Shown one piece after another: positions 1 through 9,300 of a stretch of DNA of 64,000 bases (position 1 is the stretch's first letter; the number at the start of each line of letters is the position of its first letter). The DNA lies in assembly GCF_051020955.1 (NCBI RefSeq), contig NW_027476345.1, forward strand, positions 124,001-188,000, in the 5' to 3' direction. Both the position numbers and the translations under genes were made by a program. This stretch comes from Megalopta genalis (Eukaryota > Arthropoda > Insecta > Hymenoptera > Halictidae). Under the pieces are notes generated by a model. That model did not search any database. It was not told the origin of the DNA and was given only the letters and a program-made list of their open reading frames with translations.

Positions 1-1072
1 CTGAGACTATACGATGACTGCTAGCCTAAGAGAGGCAGCCTCACTCTGACTTAGGAGGAAGTAGAAGAGAATTAGATATATTTAATCTAATATTTATTTG
101 ATGACATATTCTGGCAAAATATTGTAACCGAAACTAACCGGTATGCAGATCAAATACGAGTGAATCCATGCAGAACAGGAGAAATCGACGACACTTGATT
201 TCCTGTAGATTCTAACGAAATCAAAAGATATTTTGCATTGTCCATAATAACTGCACAGGTAAAAAAACCAGAAAAACAAATGAATTGGTCGAAGAGGGCT
301 GTTATTGAAAGGCCGATGAAATGCCTTTGAAAAGATATCTGCAAATTACAAGGTGTTTGCATTTCGCAAACAATAATCTGTTTGTCAATACAGATAAATT
401 GAGCAAGATTAAACCTGTGATCAATTATTTGAACAAAAACTTTAAAGAAGTATATATAATGAAAGAGAAGACAATGCTATTGATGAATCGCTCATGAAAT
501 TGTAGGGGCGCTTATCTTATAGGCAATTTAACCCGTCATAAAAGGCTGACTCATCGAAATGACTACACAAGGATCCAATCGTACTCCAAAACCACATTGT
601 ATTACAGAGTACAACAAGGGAATGAATGGAATTGATCTCCAAGACCAAATATTAGCAAGCTTTCCAGTAGTGAGGAAATACATGAAAGGAAGTAAAAAAA
701 ATATTTTTATCTGCTGGTCTAATTAATTCCTACATTTTATGCAACGAAATAAATAACGGGTGGAAACAATGTTACGTTGACTATAGGATCAACATAGCCG
801 AATCACTATTGAAGAATATGCCAAAACCGAATTATAGAGAACGAGGACAATTATCTTCCGGAGATATGCCAGAAAGACTGCACTCGAAGTATTGGGCTCA
901 TTCTCCAAAACATATTGACCCAGCAGCATCAAAATTAAGGCCGTCAAAACCTTGTAGGGTTTGCCAAAAAAATAAAAAACGTATAGAAACAACGTGGGAG
1001 TGTAAGAAGTGAAAAGTTCCCTTACATCTACCAGAATGATTCGAATTGTCTCACACTATTGCAGATTATTAA
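1..1072 (+). pseudogene. piggyBac transposase pseudogene, C-terminal two thirds (5' part outside window)
   Basis: Continuation of a copy whose N-terminus lies left of the window. Frames in order: 97-330 holds the conserved early domain (FDDIFWQNI, ETNRYADQ, then NEIKRYFALS) with a TGA at 196; 321-497 holds LKRYLQITRCLHFANN and KLSKIKPVINYLNKNFKEVY; 476-505 in another frame holds IDESLMKL, whose Asp (482-484) matches the first catalytic Asp of the family; 565-730 holds TEYNKGMNGIDLQDQ, with the late catalytic Asp pair at 634 and 643; 742-1009 holds NSYILCNEINNGWKQ through the Cys-rich tail. The stretch between the first and late Asp motifs is mostly missing (roughly 150-200 residues), so the element cannot be active. 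Confidence 0.9.
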
Positions 1073-1204
1073 TTTTGTATTACTGATTTTCGTGTAAATA
1101 AACTTTTTGTAGTACTTGCATCTACCACAATTATTGCATCAGGCTGTAATTACTTATCAAATATTTTTAATTTTAAAAGGGCGCCGCCGCTAATATTTAT
1201 ATTT

Positions 1205-1283
1205 GGCCCGATCATCGTACTACGGGCTATGCCCGTAATATTCACTTTTGGCCCGATCAGCGTACTACGGGCTATGCCCGTAG
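1205..1283 (+). repeat. Paired subterminal hairpin repeats at the piggyBac right end
   Basis: Two 33-base direct copies, 1205-1237 and 1250-1282, lie 45 bases apart. Each has a near-perfect stem (CTACGGGC, loop TAT, GCCCGTAG; the second, at 1265-1283, is perfect). A third, inverted and diverged copy sits inside the left end of the same element at about 4608-4657. That pattern fits subterminal inverted repeats of a DNA transposon. Units 6 and 8 carry a substitution that breaks the first stem. Confidence 0.75.
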
Positions 1284-1323
1284 TTGTCGTTTAACAATTT
1301 GAGCGCCACGCTGATTTTTAAGG

Positions 1324-1740
1324 AAGTCCCCGCCAGGCCACGCGCGCCGCTTAAAAGCGCTGAAATTGTAGAGCCAATGTTTCTTATCGCAGTAGAAGAT
1401 AGTTTACGTTAAGAACGTGATCCTTATAAGCATTCATTCAACACGTTGGACGCCAAGTCTGTTTTGTTCTCTTTACCGTTTGACCCGCTAGATAAGATTT
1501 TATCGAAATGGATTCGTGGCCGGCATTACTTTTACGACAAACCAGTTCATTGCAGTACTTGGTCCTGTGCAGACAAAAATTTTCTTTAACCCTAAGCGTC
1601 AAAATCCCAGTCCGAGAGTGTGTGTGAAAGACGGTCTAAAAAACAACAACACAAACTCCAAAGAAAACCGGGAAAAGGCTCTGTAGTACGAAAATATTGT
1701 TAATTATGTTATGATAAAAATGTAACAAAAGATGGTAGAG
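1324..1740. other. Unassigned spacer between the two piggyBac-like remnants
   Basis: No intact gene is visible. Short open frames across 1513-1735 end in stops in units 1-12. The stretch could be the damaged interior of the second piggyBac-like element, because it runs straight into that element's C-terminal motif, but I cannot identify a conserved motif in it. Confidence 0.4.
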
Positions 1741-2024
1741 TAATGGCCAGGAGAAAGACTAAGCGAGGTGTCACATTTTGTAATACCCGTAAAGGAGATC
1801 GGTTATTATGTTTACCGTGTTTGAATGAAATCCATTAATCCTGTAATGAGTCAAAATTATGTAAATTTGAAATAATTTTTCTGTAAATACATAAAACAGT
1901 GTAAATTTTATAGTTCTATATCATGTTACACGATGTCAGCCAGTGGTGGTTGACGCGGCCTAAACGGAAAGTCTAGTGTCAGCCACCGATGGCTGACGTG
2001 GCGCTCAACGTATTAAGGGGGGAT
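1741..2024 (+). mobile_element. Second piggyBac-like 3' remnant
   Basis: A short frame at about 1741-1838 reads ARRKTKRGVTFCN, then GDRLLCLPCLNEIH and a stop, which resembles the Cys-His-rich tail of piggyBac transposases. It is followed, as in the first element, by two hairpin repeats about 43 bases apart: GTCAGCCA/TGGTTGAC at 1935-1954 (one mismatch) and GTCAGCCA/TGGCTGAC at 1978-1997 (perfect). The remnant then ends in CGTATTAAGGGGGG, similar to the inverse of the first element's left end (CCTCTTAAAT). The shared architecture is the main argument. The protein similarity is short, so the family call is tentative. The same remnant lies at the same offset in every unit. Confidence 0.45.
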
Positions 2025-2040
2025 AAAAGGGACGGTTGGG
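2017..2040 (+). other. G-rich block upstream of the promoter
   Basis: A run of six G followed by GGG, GG and GGG, ending 63 bases before the TATA box. A two-tetrad G-quadruplex is conceivable. Units 3, 4, 11 and 12 have GGATCC in place of GGGTCC at the end of this block, shortening the last run. Confidence 0.3.
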
Positions 2041-2103
2041 TCCACCTGATGGCCTGCCATTGGCTAACTGAAACGAGATTCTAACGCAGTAGCTTCAGAT
2101 TTT

Positions 2104-2140
2104 TATAAAAGCAACTTGCTTCGTCTTCTACCTCTCATTT
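2104..2140 (+). promoter_or_regulatory. TATA box and initiator of the zinc-finger gene
   Basis: TATAAAAG at 2104-2111 is followed by TCATTT at 2135-2140, whose A at 2137 would be the start site, about 33 bases downstream of the TATA box. The spacing is close to that of insect core promoters. The 140-base leader to the first ATG (2277) contains no other ATG. The leader also holds a 20-base imperfect direct repeat (2201-2220 and 2248-2267, both beginning TAGAAGGAATT). The TATA box is identical in all 13 units, 173 bases before the start codon in each. Transcription itself cannot be shown from sequence. Confidence 0.6.
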
Positions 2141-2276
2141 TGATCCTGCTTGCCACAGAAAATCTGCGTTGCGTCGACGAGTCTGAACAGCTAGTATAGC
2201 TAGAAGGAATTGCTATAGTGTCTTCGAAGTGACAGTTTCCGTGCAACTAGAAGGAATTCTTACAGTGATTTTTACG

Positions 2277-3277
2277 ATGATTCGCTCTATTACCGATCTT
2301 GCCAAGGATTGCGCTCCTTCGAATGAGGTAATTAATTTTTGATCTTTTAATTTCGCAAGTTCGCCGTAGTTTCAGGATCATACAATTATGTTGTCCAAAT
2401 TTGTATATTGTAACTGGTTTATAAAATTGATTGCCATTTTTTATAGAATCTTAAATGACTAACGTCAGAGAATGCATTAGGATCAACAGAATTAATAAAA
2501 AATTCATGATGCCATTCAAAAAGTGATATGGTTAATAGACTCATCTAATAATTTGGAGATAAACAAAATTAAAATACAGGCTCGATAAATTATTTAACGA
2601 CTAACTGAATTAATATATGCATTCTCATTAATATAATGCATTCTCTGTTACCGTATTTAACCAATAGATGAAATAATTTTCAAATCCATTAAATTATTCT
2701 CACAAATACAATTAAGTAATTTGGCGATCAACCGAACCAATATACAAATTTACAAAATAATATATATATGTAATAAGAACGAAATATTCGCTTTTCGTTA
2801 CAGAGATCGAGAAATGGAGCGAATAACGAGGCGTCCGCTGCGATGGACGAAATACATGAACAGCTCGCAGTACGGTTTCTTGTAAAGAGATCGAAAACCT
2901 ACACGATCGGCAAACACCCGTCGTCAAGAAGACAGAGACAATCGAGTAGGGTTGCGAGGACTGTTGCGAGGACGATTGCGAGTTCCATTCCGAGTTTGTC
3001 TGCCAGTTCGATTGCCAGATTGATTTCGAGTCCAATTGCGAATTCGATTGCGAGTTCGAGTTCGACTGTAAGTTCGACTGCGAGTCCATCTTCGAATTCG
3101 ACCGCACAAGAATCTCTGCAATATTTACGCTTGGCGCCAAGAACAGGGCACAGAACCCTAGCGGAACCGCAGTTCAAGGAACCGCTAACTTATCAATGTT
3201 ATTATTGCCCGAAATACTTTCTGCACAAAATGGTCTATAGACAGCACGCAATTTGCCATATTCGGAAGCTCCACTGA
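2277..3277 (+). CDS. Predicted two-exon gene, 174-residue single C2H2 zinc-finger protein (copy 1)
   Basis: Exon 1 is 2277-2327 (17 codons, MIRSITDLAKDCAPSNE) and exon 2 is 2804-3277. The donor is GAG/GTAATT. The acceptor CTTTTCGTTACAG has a good pyrimidine tract and joins in phase to a frame open to the stop. The start is the first ATG after the predicted start site, with A at -3. Domains: a basic stretch at residues 45-66 (KRSK, RRQRQSSR), possibly a nuclear signal; thirteen tetrapeptides rich in Ser, Ala and Ile at 67-118; a linker; then a C2H2 finger with Cys149, Cys152, His165, His169 (C-x2-C-x12-H-x3-H, with Phe156 at the core position and Tyr162 where Leu is usual). A single finger with a basic region suggests nucleic-acid binding, but I do not recognise the family and assign no function. 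If exon 1 is wrong, a 144-residue protein could start at 2843. Confidence 0.6.
2328..2803 (+). other. Predicted intron of the zinc-finger gene
   Basis: 476 bases (478 in units 9, 10 and 12), AT-rich, with stops in all frames. It contains a short imperfect direct repeat (GCATTCTC at about 2619 and 2638) and a TA tract near 2759. Two haplotypes exist across the array, marked by bases near 2342 and 2512: T and C in units 1, 3, 4, 11 and 12; C and T in the others. Confidence 0.55.
2951..3106 (+). repeat. In-frame 12-base minisatellite within exon 2
   Basis: Thirteen diverged copies of a 12-base unit (consensus near ATTGCGAGTTCG) encode tetrapeptides such as VART, IASS, IARL and IANS at residues 67-118. 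Because the period is a multiple of three, the frame is kept. Copy number is the same in all 13 array units. The repeat lacks stops on both strands, which explains the long antisense open frames here. Confidence 0.85.
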
Positions 3278-3428
3278 TATACGAAATACAAGAAGGGATA
3301 CAAATCGATAATAGAAAAGAGAAGACAGGAATTTTTTTCGATCGCGTCGCATAAAACAATCGGCTCTTTTCAGGGCCATACATATTAACCCCGGAAAGTA
3401 CGTCCATAAATATTATTGATAAGTGATC
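3278..3428. other. 3' flank of the zinc-finger gene
   Basis: No coding signal. An ATAAAA variant polyadenylation signal lies near 3350. Canonical AATAAA signals come later, at 3906, 3944 and 4211, so the transcript end is uncertain. Confidence 0.4.
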
Positions 3429-3610
3429 AGTGTTTAGTGACCATGTAGTGAAAGTAAACGTTGAAATTGCCTGCCCGGAGACATTCTTCTCTTCGTCACC
3501 GTCGGCTACAGATCAGCTGCGCAGTTCATCAAAAATTGTACGAGGTCAATGCACTATCCTCCTGCACCCATTTCCGTGCATGAAGTGGATTTACAACTAA
3601 ATGGGTGAGT
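3429..3610 (+). other. Possible additional first exon with strong splice donor
   Basis: TCAGTG at 3427-3432 matches the arthropod initiator. A start-stop pair ATGTAG follows at 3443. The next ATG at 3549 opens 18 codons (MHYPPAPISVHEVDLQLN) that run into ATGG/GTGAGT, a near-perfect donor with GT at 3605. It may be an exon copied from a host gene when the unit formed, or an alternative exon of the zinc-finger locus. A plausible acceptor, TTTTCTTAG, ends at 4175; joining there gives a stop after ten more codons, just before AATAAA at 4211. Unit 13 alters the initiator to TCAGTA. I do not recognise the peptide. Confidence 0.3.
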
Positions 3611-4509
3611 TTTTTATTAATTATATTCTTCATATACAAATTACATACGCCTTTTAACGCGAATATTTATTATTAAATTAGCTTTGCGAATCATTCGTTG
3701 AACTGTGTTCGGAAACGGTATTATTTAAATTAAAATATCATTTACGTACCTTGTTAAACTTCACTGTACACCTTGCTTAAAAATTTCGTATCTTACACAC
3801 GAGGTGTCATGCACACTAGAAAATTAAAACGGCCGTCACGGTTAAATTACTTATTATTTTGAATTCGAAAAATTAGTAAATATTCTTCAGACATTCTGAA
3901 GTAAGAATAAATAGCGTTCTTCTTAAAATTATCACTGTAATGTAATAAAATTAAATTCGGAAGTTCACGCACCGTGACTTGTTCATTGATGCGAAAGCAG
4001 CACTTCACCTCTCATTGGTCAGTGTTTATCGTTAATAACTCGTAAACAAAGCCGCGGATTGTATTTTCGCAAAGGAAAAAGTTACTTCAAATGACCTTAG
4101 CTATCCCTCATTTTCTGCTGTTAAAATAATTGTGGAACGCCCTGTACATATATATAATGGAAATTACTTTTCTTAGACATCAAATTATAAAAACATATCA
4201 ATCGTAATCAAATAAAGTTTTCATTTAATCTCAAAACAAAACATGTTTCAATGCTTTCTATAAATACTATAGAAATTGAAAGAGTATCAACTTCAGTTTT
4301 TTAAAATAGAACTTCTTTATTCGTCTCCTAATACTTGCCATCGATGAAAAATATGTTTATTTTGCAAAAAAATCTACTATTCCAATGTAATGTGAGATGT
4401 TGCATTGAAAATGAACTTCACGCGTTCAGTCTGCAGGGGAAATTGTGAAAGCGGCTACCTGATTGGGTTTGCGGAAATATGTCTAGTCTCAGCCCCTGAC
4501 TTTTGCTGC
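3611..4509. other. AT-rich region with interspersed-repeat-like tail and TA microsatellite
   Basis: No open frame of note. From about 4010 to 4146 the sequence looks like the end of an insect interspersed repeat, finishing in GGAACGCCCTGTA, followed by a TA tract (4148-4157) that varies in length among units. The resemblance is from memory of common insect repeats and is tentative. Linked variants just after the tract (near 4171 and 4244) split the units into 1, 2, 3, 5 versus 4 and 6-12. Confidence 0.4.
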
Positions 4510-6331
4510 TTAACCTCTTAAATCTGCGATTTACGTTCGAGAATTTCGGGCCGGAAACGTAAACAAGCTCGCGCAGCCTTCGAGCCATTCGCACGACTTG
4601 TACAATACGCTGATCGGGCCAATCGTAAATATTACGGGCATCGCTCGTGGTACGACGGTCGCGGTTGGTAATTTGCCCCATCACAAATAGCACAGACAAG
4701 GTTCGTGATGCGTTCTTATTATCTCTTCGTATCGTGATCAGTTTCAAGTTATTCTTGATCACATTCGCACATCGAAATTTATCTTCATAAATTCTAGAGA
4801 AGCATCCCCACAAGATGTTTTCAAGAAAAAGATTTCGTGATGAGAGCAGTGAGATTTGTGCTAATAATTTTGCTAACGAAAGTGACAGTAGTGACAATAT
4901 ATGTTCTGTTCGAAGAAAATGCATGCGATTAGATATTGATGATACTTCTGACGACGATCAACTACCAGAGCCCTGGCTTTGGAGAGGAATAAGAAATAGT
5001 CCAAAAATCTGAGACTATACGATGACTGCTAGCCTAAGAGAGGCAGCCTCACTCTGACTTAGGAGGAAGTAGAAGAGAATTAGATATATTTAATCTAATA
5101 TTTATTTGATGACATATTCTGGCAAAATATTGTAACCGAAACTAACCGGTATGCAGATCAAATACGAGTGAATCCATGCAGAACAGGAGAAATCGACGAC
5201 ACTTGATTTCCTGTAGATTCTAACGAAATCAAAAGATATTTTGCATTGTCCATAATAACTGCACAGGTAAAAAAACCAGAAAAACAAATGAATTGGTCGA
5301 AGAGGGCTGTTATTGAAAGGCCGATGAAATGCCTTTGAAAAGATATCTGCAAATTACAAGGTGTTTGCATTTCGCAAACAATAATCTGTTTGTCAATACA
5401 GATAAATTGAGCAAGATTAAACCTGTGATCAATTATTTGAACAAAAACTTTAAAGAAGTATATATAATGAAAGAGAAGACAATGCTATTGATGAATCGCT
5501 CATGAAATTGTAGGGGCGCTTATCTTATAGGCAATTTAACCCGTCATAAAAGGCTGACTCATCGAAATGACTACACAAGGATCCAATCGTACTCCAAAAC
5601 CACATTGTATTACAGAGTACAACAAGGGAATGAATGGAATTGATCTCCAAGACCAAATATTAGCAAGCTTTCCAGTAGTGAGGAAATACATGAAAGGAAG
5701 TAAAAAAAATATTTTTATCTGCTGGTCTAATTAATTCCTACATTTTATGCAACGAAATAAATAACGGGTGGAAACAATGTTACGTTGACTATAGGATCAA
5801 CATAGCCGAATCACTATTGAAGAATATGCCAAAACCGAATTATAGAGAACGAGGACAATTATCTTCCGGAGATATGCCAGAAAGACTGCACTCGAAGTAT
5901 TGGGCTCATTCTCCAAAACATATTGACCCAGCAGCATCAAAATTAAGGCCGTCAAAACCTTGTAGGGTTTGCCAAAAAAATAAAAAACGTATAGAAACAA
6001 CGTGGGAGTGTAAGAAGTGAAAAGTTCCCTTACATCTACCAGAATGATTCGAATTGTCTCACACTATTGCAGATTATTAATTTTGTATTACTGATTTTCG
6101 TGTAAATAAACTTTTTGTAGTACTTGCATCTACCACAATTATTGCATCAGGCTATATTTACTTATCAAATATTTTTAATTTTAAAAGGGCGCCGCCGCTA
6201 ATATTTATATTTGGCCCGATCATCGTACTACGGGCTATGCCCGTAATATTCACTTTTGGCCCGATCAGCGTACTACGGGCTATGCCCGTAGTTGTCGTTT
6301 AACAATTTGAGCGCCACGCTGATTTTTAAGG
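4510..6331 (+). mobile_element. Internally deleted piggyBac element spanning the unit 1/2 junction
   Basis: The left end is TTAACCTCTTAAATCTGCG at 4510-4528: a TTAA target site followed by a terminus whose inverse resembles the right end CGCTGATTTTTAAGG at 6317-6331. The right-hand TTAA is not recognisable. Inverted subterminal repeats lie at 4608-4657 and at 6213-6291. The element is about 1.8 kb against roughly 2.4 kb for intact piggyBac elements, mainly through loss of the central transposase region. The same element recurs at each unit junction; in unit 1 only its right part (1-1323) is visible. Confidence 0.75.
4815..6080 (+). pseudogene. piggyBac transposase pseudogene, best complete example
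   Basis: The N-terminal frame at 4815-5012 starts MFSRKRFRDESSE and is acidic and Ser-rich, as usual for the family N-terminus (DDTSDDDQ); it ends in TGA. Downstream motifs: FDDIFW and ETNRYADQ from 5105, LQITRCLHFANN from about 5347, IDESLMKL with the first catalytic Asp at 5490, GIDLQDQ at about 5639 with the late Asp pair, and the C-terminal frame 5817-6020 with the Cys-rich domain (PCRVCQKNK, WECKK). At least three in-frame stops, two or more frameshifts and a central deletion disable it. After WECKK, TGA codons at 6018 and 6045 sit where Cys is expected. Confidence 0.9.
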
Positions 6332-9300
6332 AAGTCCCCGCCAGGCCACGCGCGCCGCTTAAAAGCGCTGAAATTGTAGAGCCAATGTTTCTTATCGCAG
6401 TAGAAGATAGTTTACGTTAAGAACGTGATCCTTATAAGCATTCATTCAACACGTTGGACGCCAAGTCTGTTTTGTTCTCTTTACCGTTTGACCCGCTAGA
6501 TAAGATTTTATCGAAATGGATTCGTGGCCGGCATTACTTTTACGACAAACCAGTTCATTGCAGTACTTGGTCCTGTGCAGACAAAAATTTTCTTTAACCC
6601 TAAGCGTCAAAATCCCAGTCCGAGAGTGTGTGTGAAAGACGGTCTAAAAAACAACAACACAAACTCCAAAGAAAACCGGGAAAAGGCTCTGTAGTACGAA
6701 AATATTGTTAATTATGTTATGATAAAAATGTAACAAAAGATGGTAGAGTAATGGCCAGGAGAAAGACTAAGCGAGGTGTCACATTTTGTAATACCCGTAA
6801 AGGAGATCGGTTATTATGTTTACCGTGTTTGAATGAAATCCATTAATCCTGTAATGAGTCAAAATTATGTAAATTTGAAATAATTTTTCTGTAAATACAT
6901 AAAACAGTGTAAATTTTATAGTTCTATATCATGTTACACGATGTCAGCCAGTGGTGGTTGACGCGGCCTAAACGGAAAGTCTAGTGTCAGCCACCGATGG
7001 CTGACGTGGCGCTCAACGTATTAAGGGGGGATAAAAGGGACGGTTGGGTCCACCTGATGGCCTGCCATTGGCTAACTGAAACGAGATTCTAACGCAGTAG
7101 CTTCAGATTTTTATAAAAGCAACTTGCTTCGTCTTCTACCTCTCATTTTGATCCTGCTTGCCACAGAAAATCTGCGTTGCGTCGACGAGTCTGAACAGCT
7201 AGTATAGCTAGAAGGAATTGCTATAGTGTCTTCGAAGTGACAGTTTCCGTGCAACTAGAAGGAATTCTTACAGTGATTTTTACGATGATTCGCTCTATTA
7301 CCGATCTTGCCAAGGATTGCGCTCCTTCGAATGAGGTAATTAATTTTTGACCTTTTAATTTCGCAAGTTCGCCGTAGTTTCAGGATCATACAATTATGTT
7401 GTCCAAATTTGTATATTGTAACTGGTTTATAAAATTGATTGCCATTTTTTATAGAATCTTAAATGACTAACGTCAGAGAATGCATTAGGATCAACAGAAT
7501 TAATAAAAAATTCATGATGTCATTCAAAAAGTGATATGGTTAATAGACTCATCTAATAATTTGGAGATAAACAAAATTAAAATACAGGCTCGATAAATTA
7601 TTTAACGACTAACTGAATTAATATATGCATTCTCATTAATATAATGCATTCTCTGTTACCGTATTTAACCAATAGATGAAATAATTTTCAAATCCATTAA
7701 ATTATTCTCACAAATACAATTAAGTAATTTGGCGATCAACCGAACCAATATACAAATTTACAAAATAATATATATATGTAATAAGAACGAAATATTCGCT
7801 TTTCGTTACAGAGATCGAGAAATGGAGCGAATAACGAGGCGTCCGCTGCGATGGACGAAATACATGAACAGCTCGCAGTACGGTTTCTTGTAAAGAGATC
7901 GAAAACCTACACGATCGGCAAACACCCGTCGTCAAGAAGACAGAGACAATCGAGTAGGGTTGCGAGGACTGTTGCGAGGACGATTGCGAGTTCCATTCCG
8001 AGTTTGTCTGCCAGTTCGATTGCCAGATTGATTTCGAGTCCAATTGCGAATTCGATTGCGAGTTCGAGTTCGACTGTAAGTTCGACTGCGAGTCCATCTT
8101 CGAATTCGACCGCACAAGAATCTCTGCAATATTTACGCTTGGCGCCAAGAACAGGGCACAGAACCCTAGCGGAACCGCAGTTCAAGGAACCGCTAACTTA
8201 TCAATGTTATTATTGCCCGAAATACTTTCTGCACAAAATGGTCTATAGACAGCACGCAATTTGCCATATTCGGAAGCTCCACTGATATACGAAATACAAG
8301 AAGGGATACAAATCGATAATAGAAAAGAGAAGACACGAATTTTTTTCGATCGCGTCGCATAAAACAATCGGCTCTTTTCAGGGCCATACATATTAACCCC
8401 GGAAAGTACGTCCATAAATATTATTGATAAGTGATCAGTGTTTAGTGACCATGTAGTGAAAGTAAACGTTGAAATTGCCTGCCCGGAGACATTCTTCTCT
8501 TCGTCACCGTCGGCTACAGATCAGCTGCGCAGTTCATCAAAAATTGTACGAGGTCAATGCACTATCCTCCTGCACCCATTTCCGTGCATGAAGTGGATTT
8601 ACAACTAAATGGGTGAGTTTTTTATTAATTATATTCTTCATATACAAATTACATACGCCTTTTAACGCGAATATTTATTATTAAATTAGCTTTGCGAATC
8701 ATTCGTTGAACTGTGTTCGGAAACGGTATTATTTAAATTAAAATATCATTTACGTACCTTGTTAAACTTCACTGTACACCTTGCTTAAAAATTTCGTATC
8801 TTACACACGAGGTGTCATGCACACTAGAAAATTAAAACGGCCGTCACGGTTAAATTACTTATTATTTTGAATTCGAAAAATTAGTAAATATTCTTCAGAC
8901 ATTCTGAAGTAAGAATAAATAGCGTTCTTCTTAAAATTATCACTGTAATGTAATAAAATTAAATTCGGAAGTTCACGCACCGTGACTTGTTCATTGATGC
9001 GAAAGCAGCACTTCACCTCTCATTGGTCAGTGTTTATCGTTAATAACTCGTAAACAAAGCCGCGGATTGTATTTTCGCAAAGGAAAAAGTTACTTCAAAT
9101 GACCTTAGCTATCCCTCATTTTCTGCTGTTAAAATAATTGTGGAACGCCCTGTTCACATATATATATAATGGAAATTACTTTTCTTAGACATCAAATTAT
9201 AAAAACATATCAATCGTAATCAAATAAAGTTTTCATTTAATCTCAAAACAAAACATGTTTCAATGCTTTCTATAAATACTATAGAAATTGAAAGAGTATC

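Larger units (their letters stand above)
1..5008 (+). repeat. Array unit 1
   Basis: Reference unit for the detailed annotation. It carries the short TA tract. A private base near 3328 (G where all other units have C) lies in the 3' flank of the zinc-finger gene. Confidence 0.97.

Noticed and set aside
94..362. Minus-strand frames of 61 and 70 residues
   Set aside because: They are antisense to the piggyBac early domain, which has clear family motifs on the plus strand.
789..992. 67-residue minus-strand frame
   Set aside because: It is antisense to the clearly recognisable piggyBac C-terminal frame and is lost in units 11 and 12.
1010..1039. Selenocysteine in the transposase tail
   Set aside because: The same pseudogene has other stops, frameshifts and a large deletion, so recoding of two TGA codons is not a sensible reading.
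1205..1283. CRISPR-like direct repeats
   Set aside because: There are only two copies with a short spacer, located at a transposon end in eukaryotic DNA.
1921..2330. LTR of a retrotransposon carrying the TATA promoter
   Set aside because: No second copy of the segment exists within a unit, and no TG...CA ends, primer-binding site or polypurine tract was found nearby.
2712..3177. Minus-strand frames of 142, 92 and 65 residues opposite exon 2
   Set aside because: The 12-base minisatellite has no stops in several frames. The products are low-complexity (Gln/Ser/Asn or Arg/Thr-rich), and the longest changes its end in units 9, 10 and 12. Dual coding is not supported.
3174..3407. Minus-strand frames of 77 and 64 residues
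   Set aside because: They overlap the zinc-finger codons and 3' flank, and show no motif or promoter of their own.
4418..4924. 168-residue minus-strand open frame
   Set aside because: It lies antisense to the piggyBac left end and N-terminus. It is shortened to 151 residues in units 7-10 and frame-shifted in unit 12, with no recognisable domain, so it is a shadow frame.
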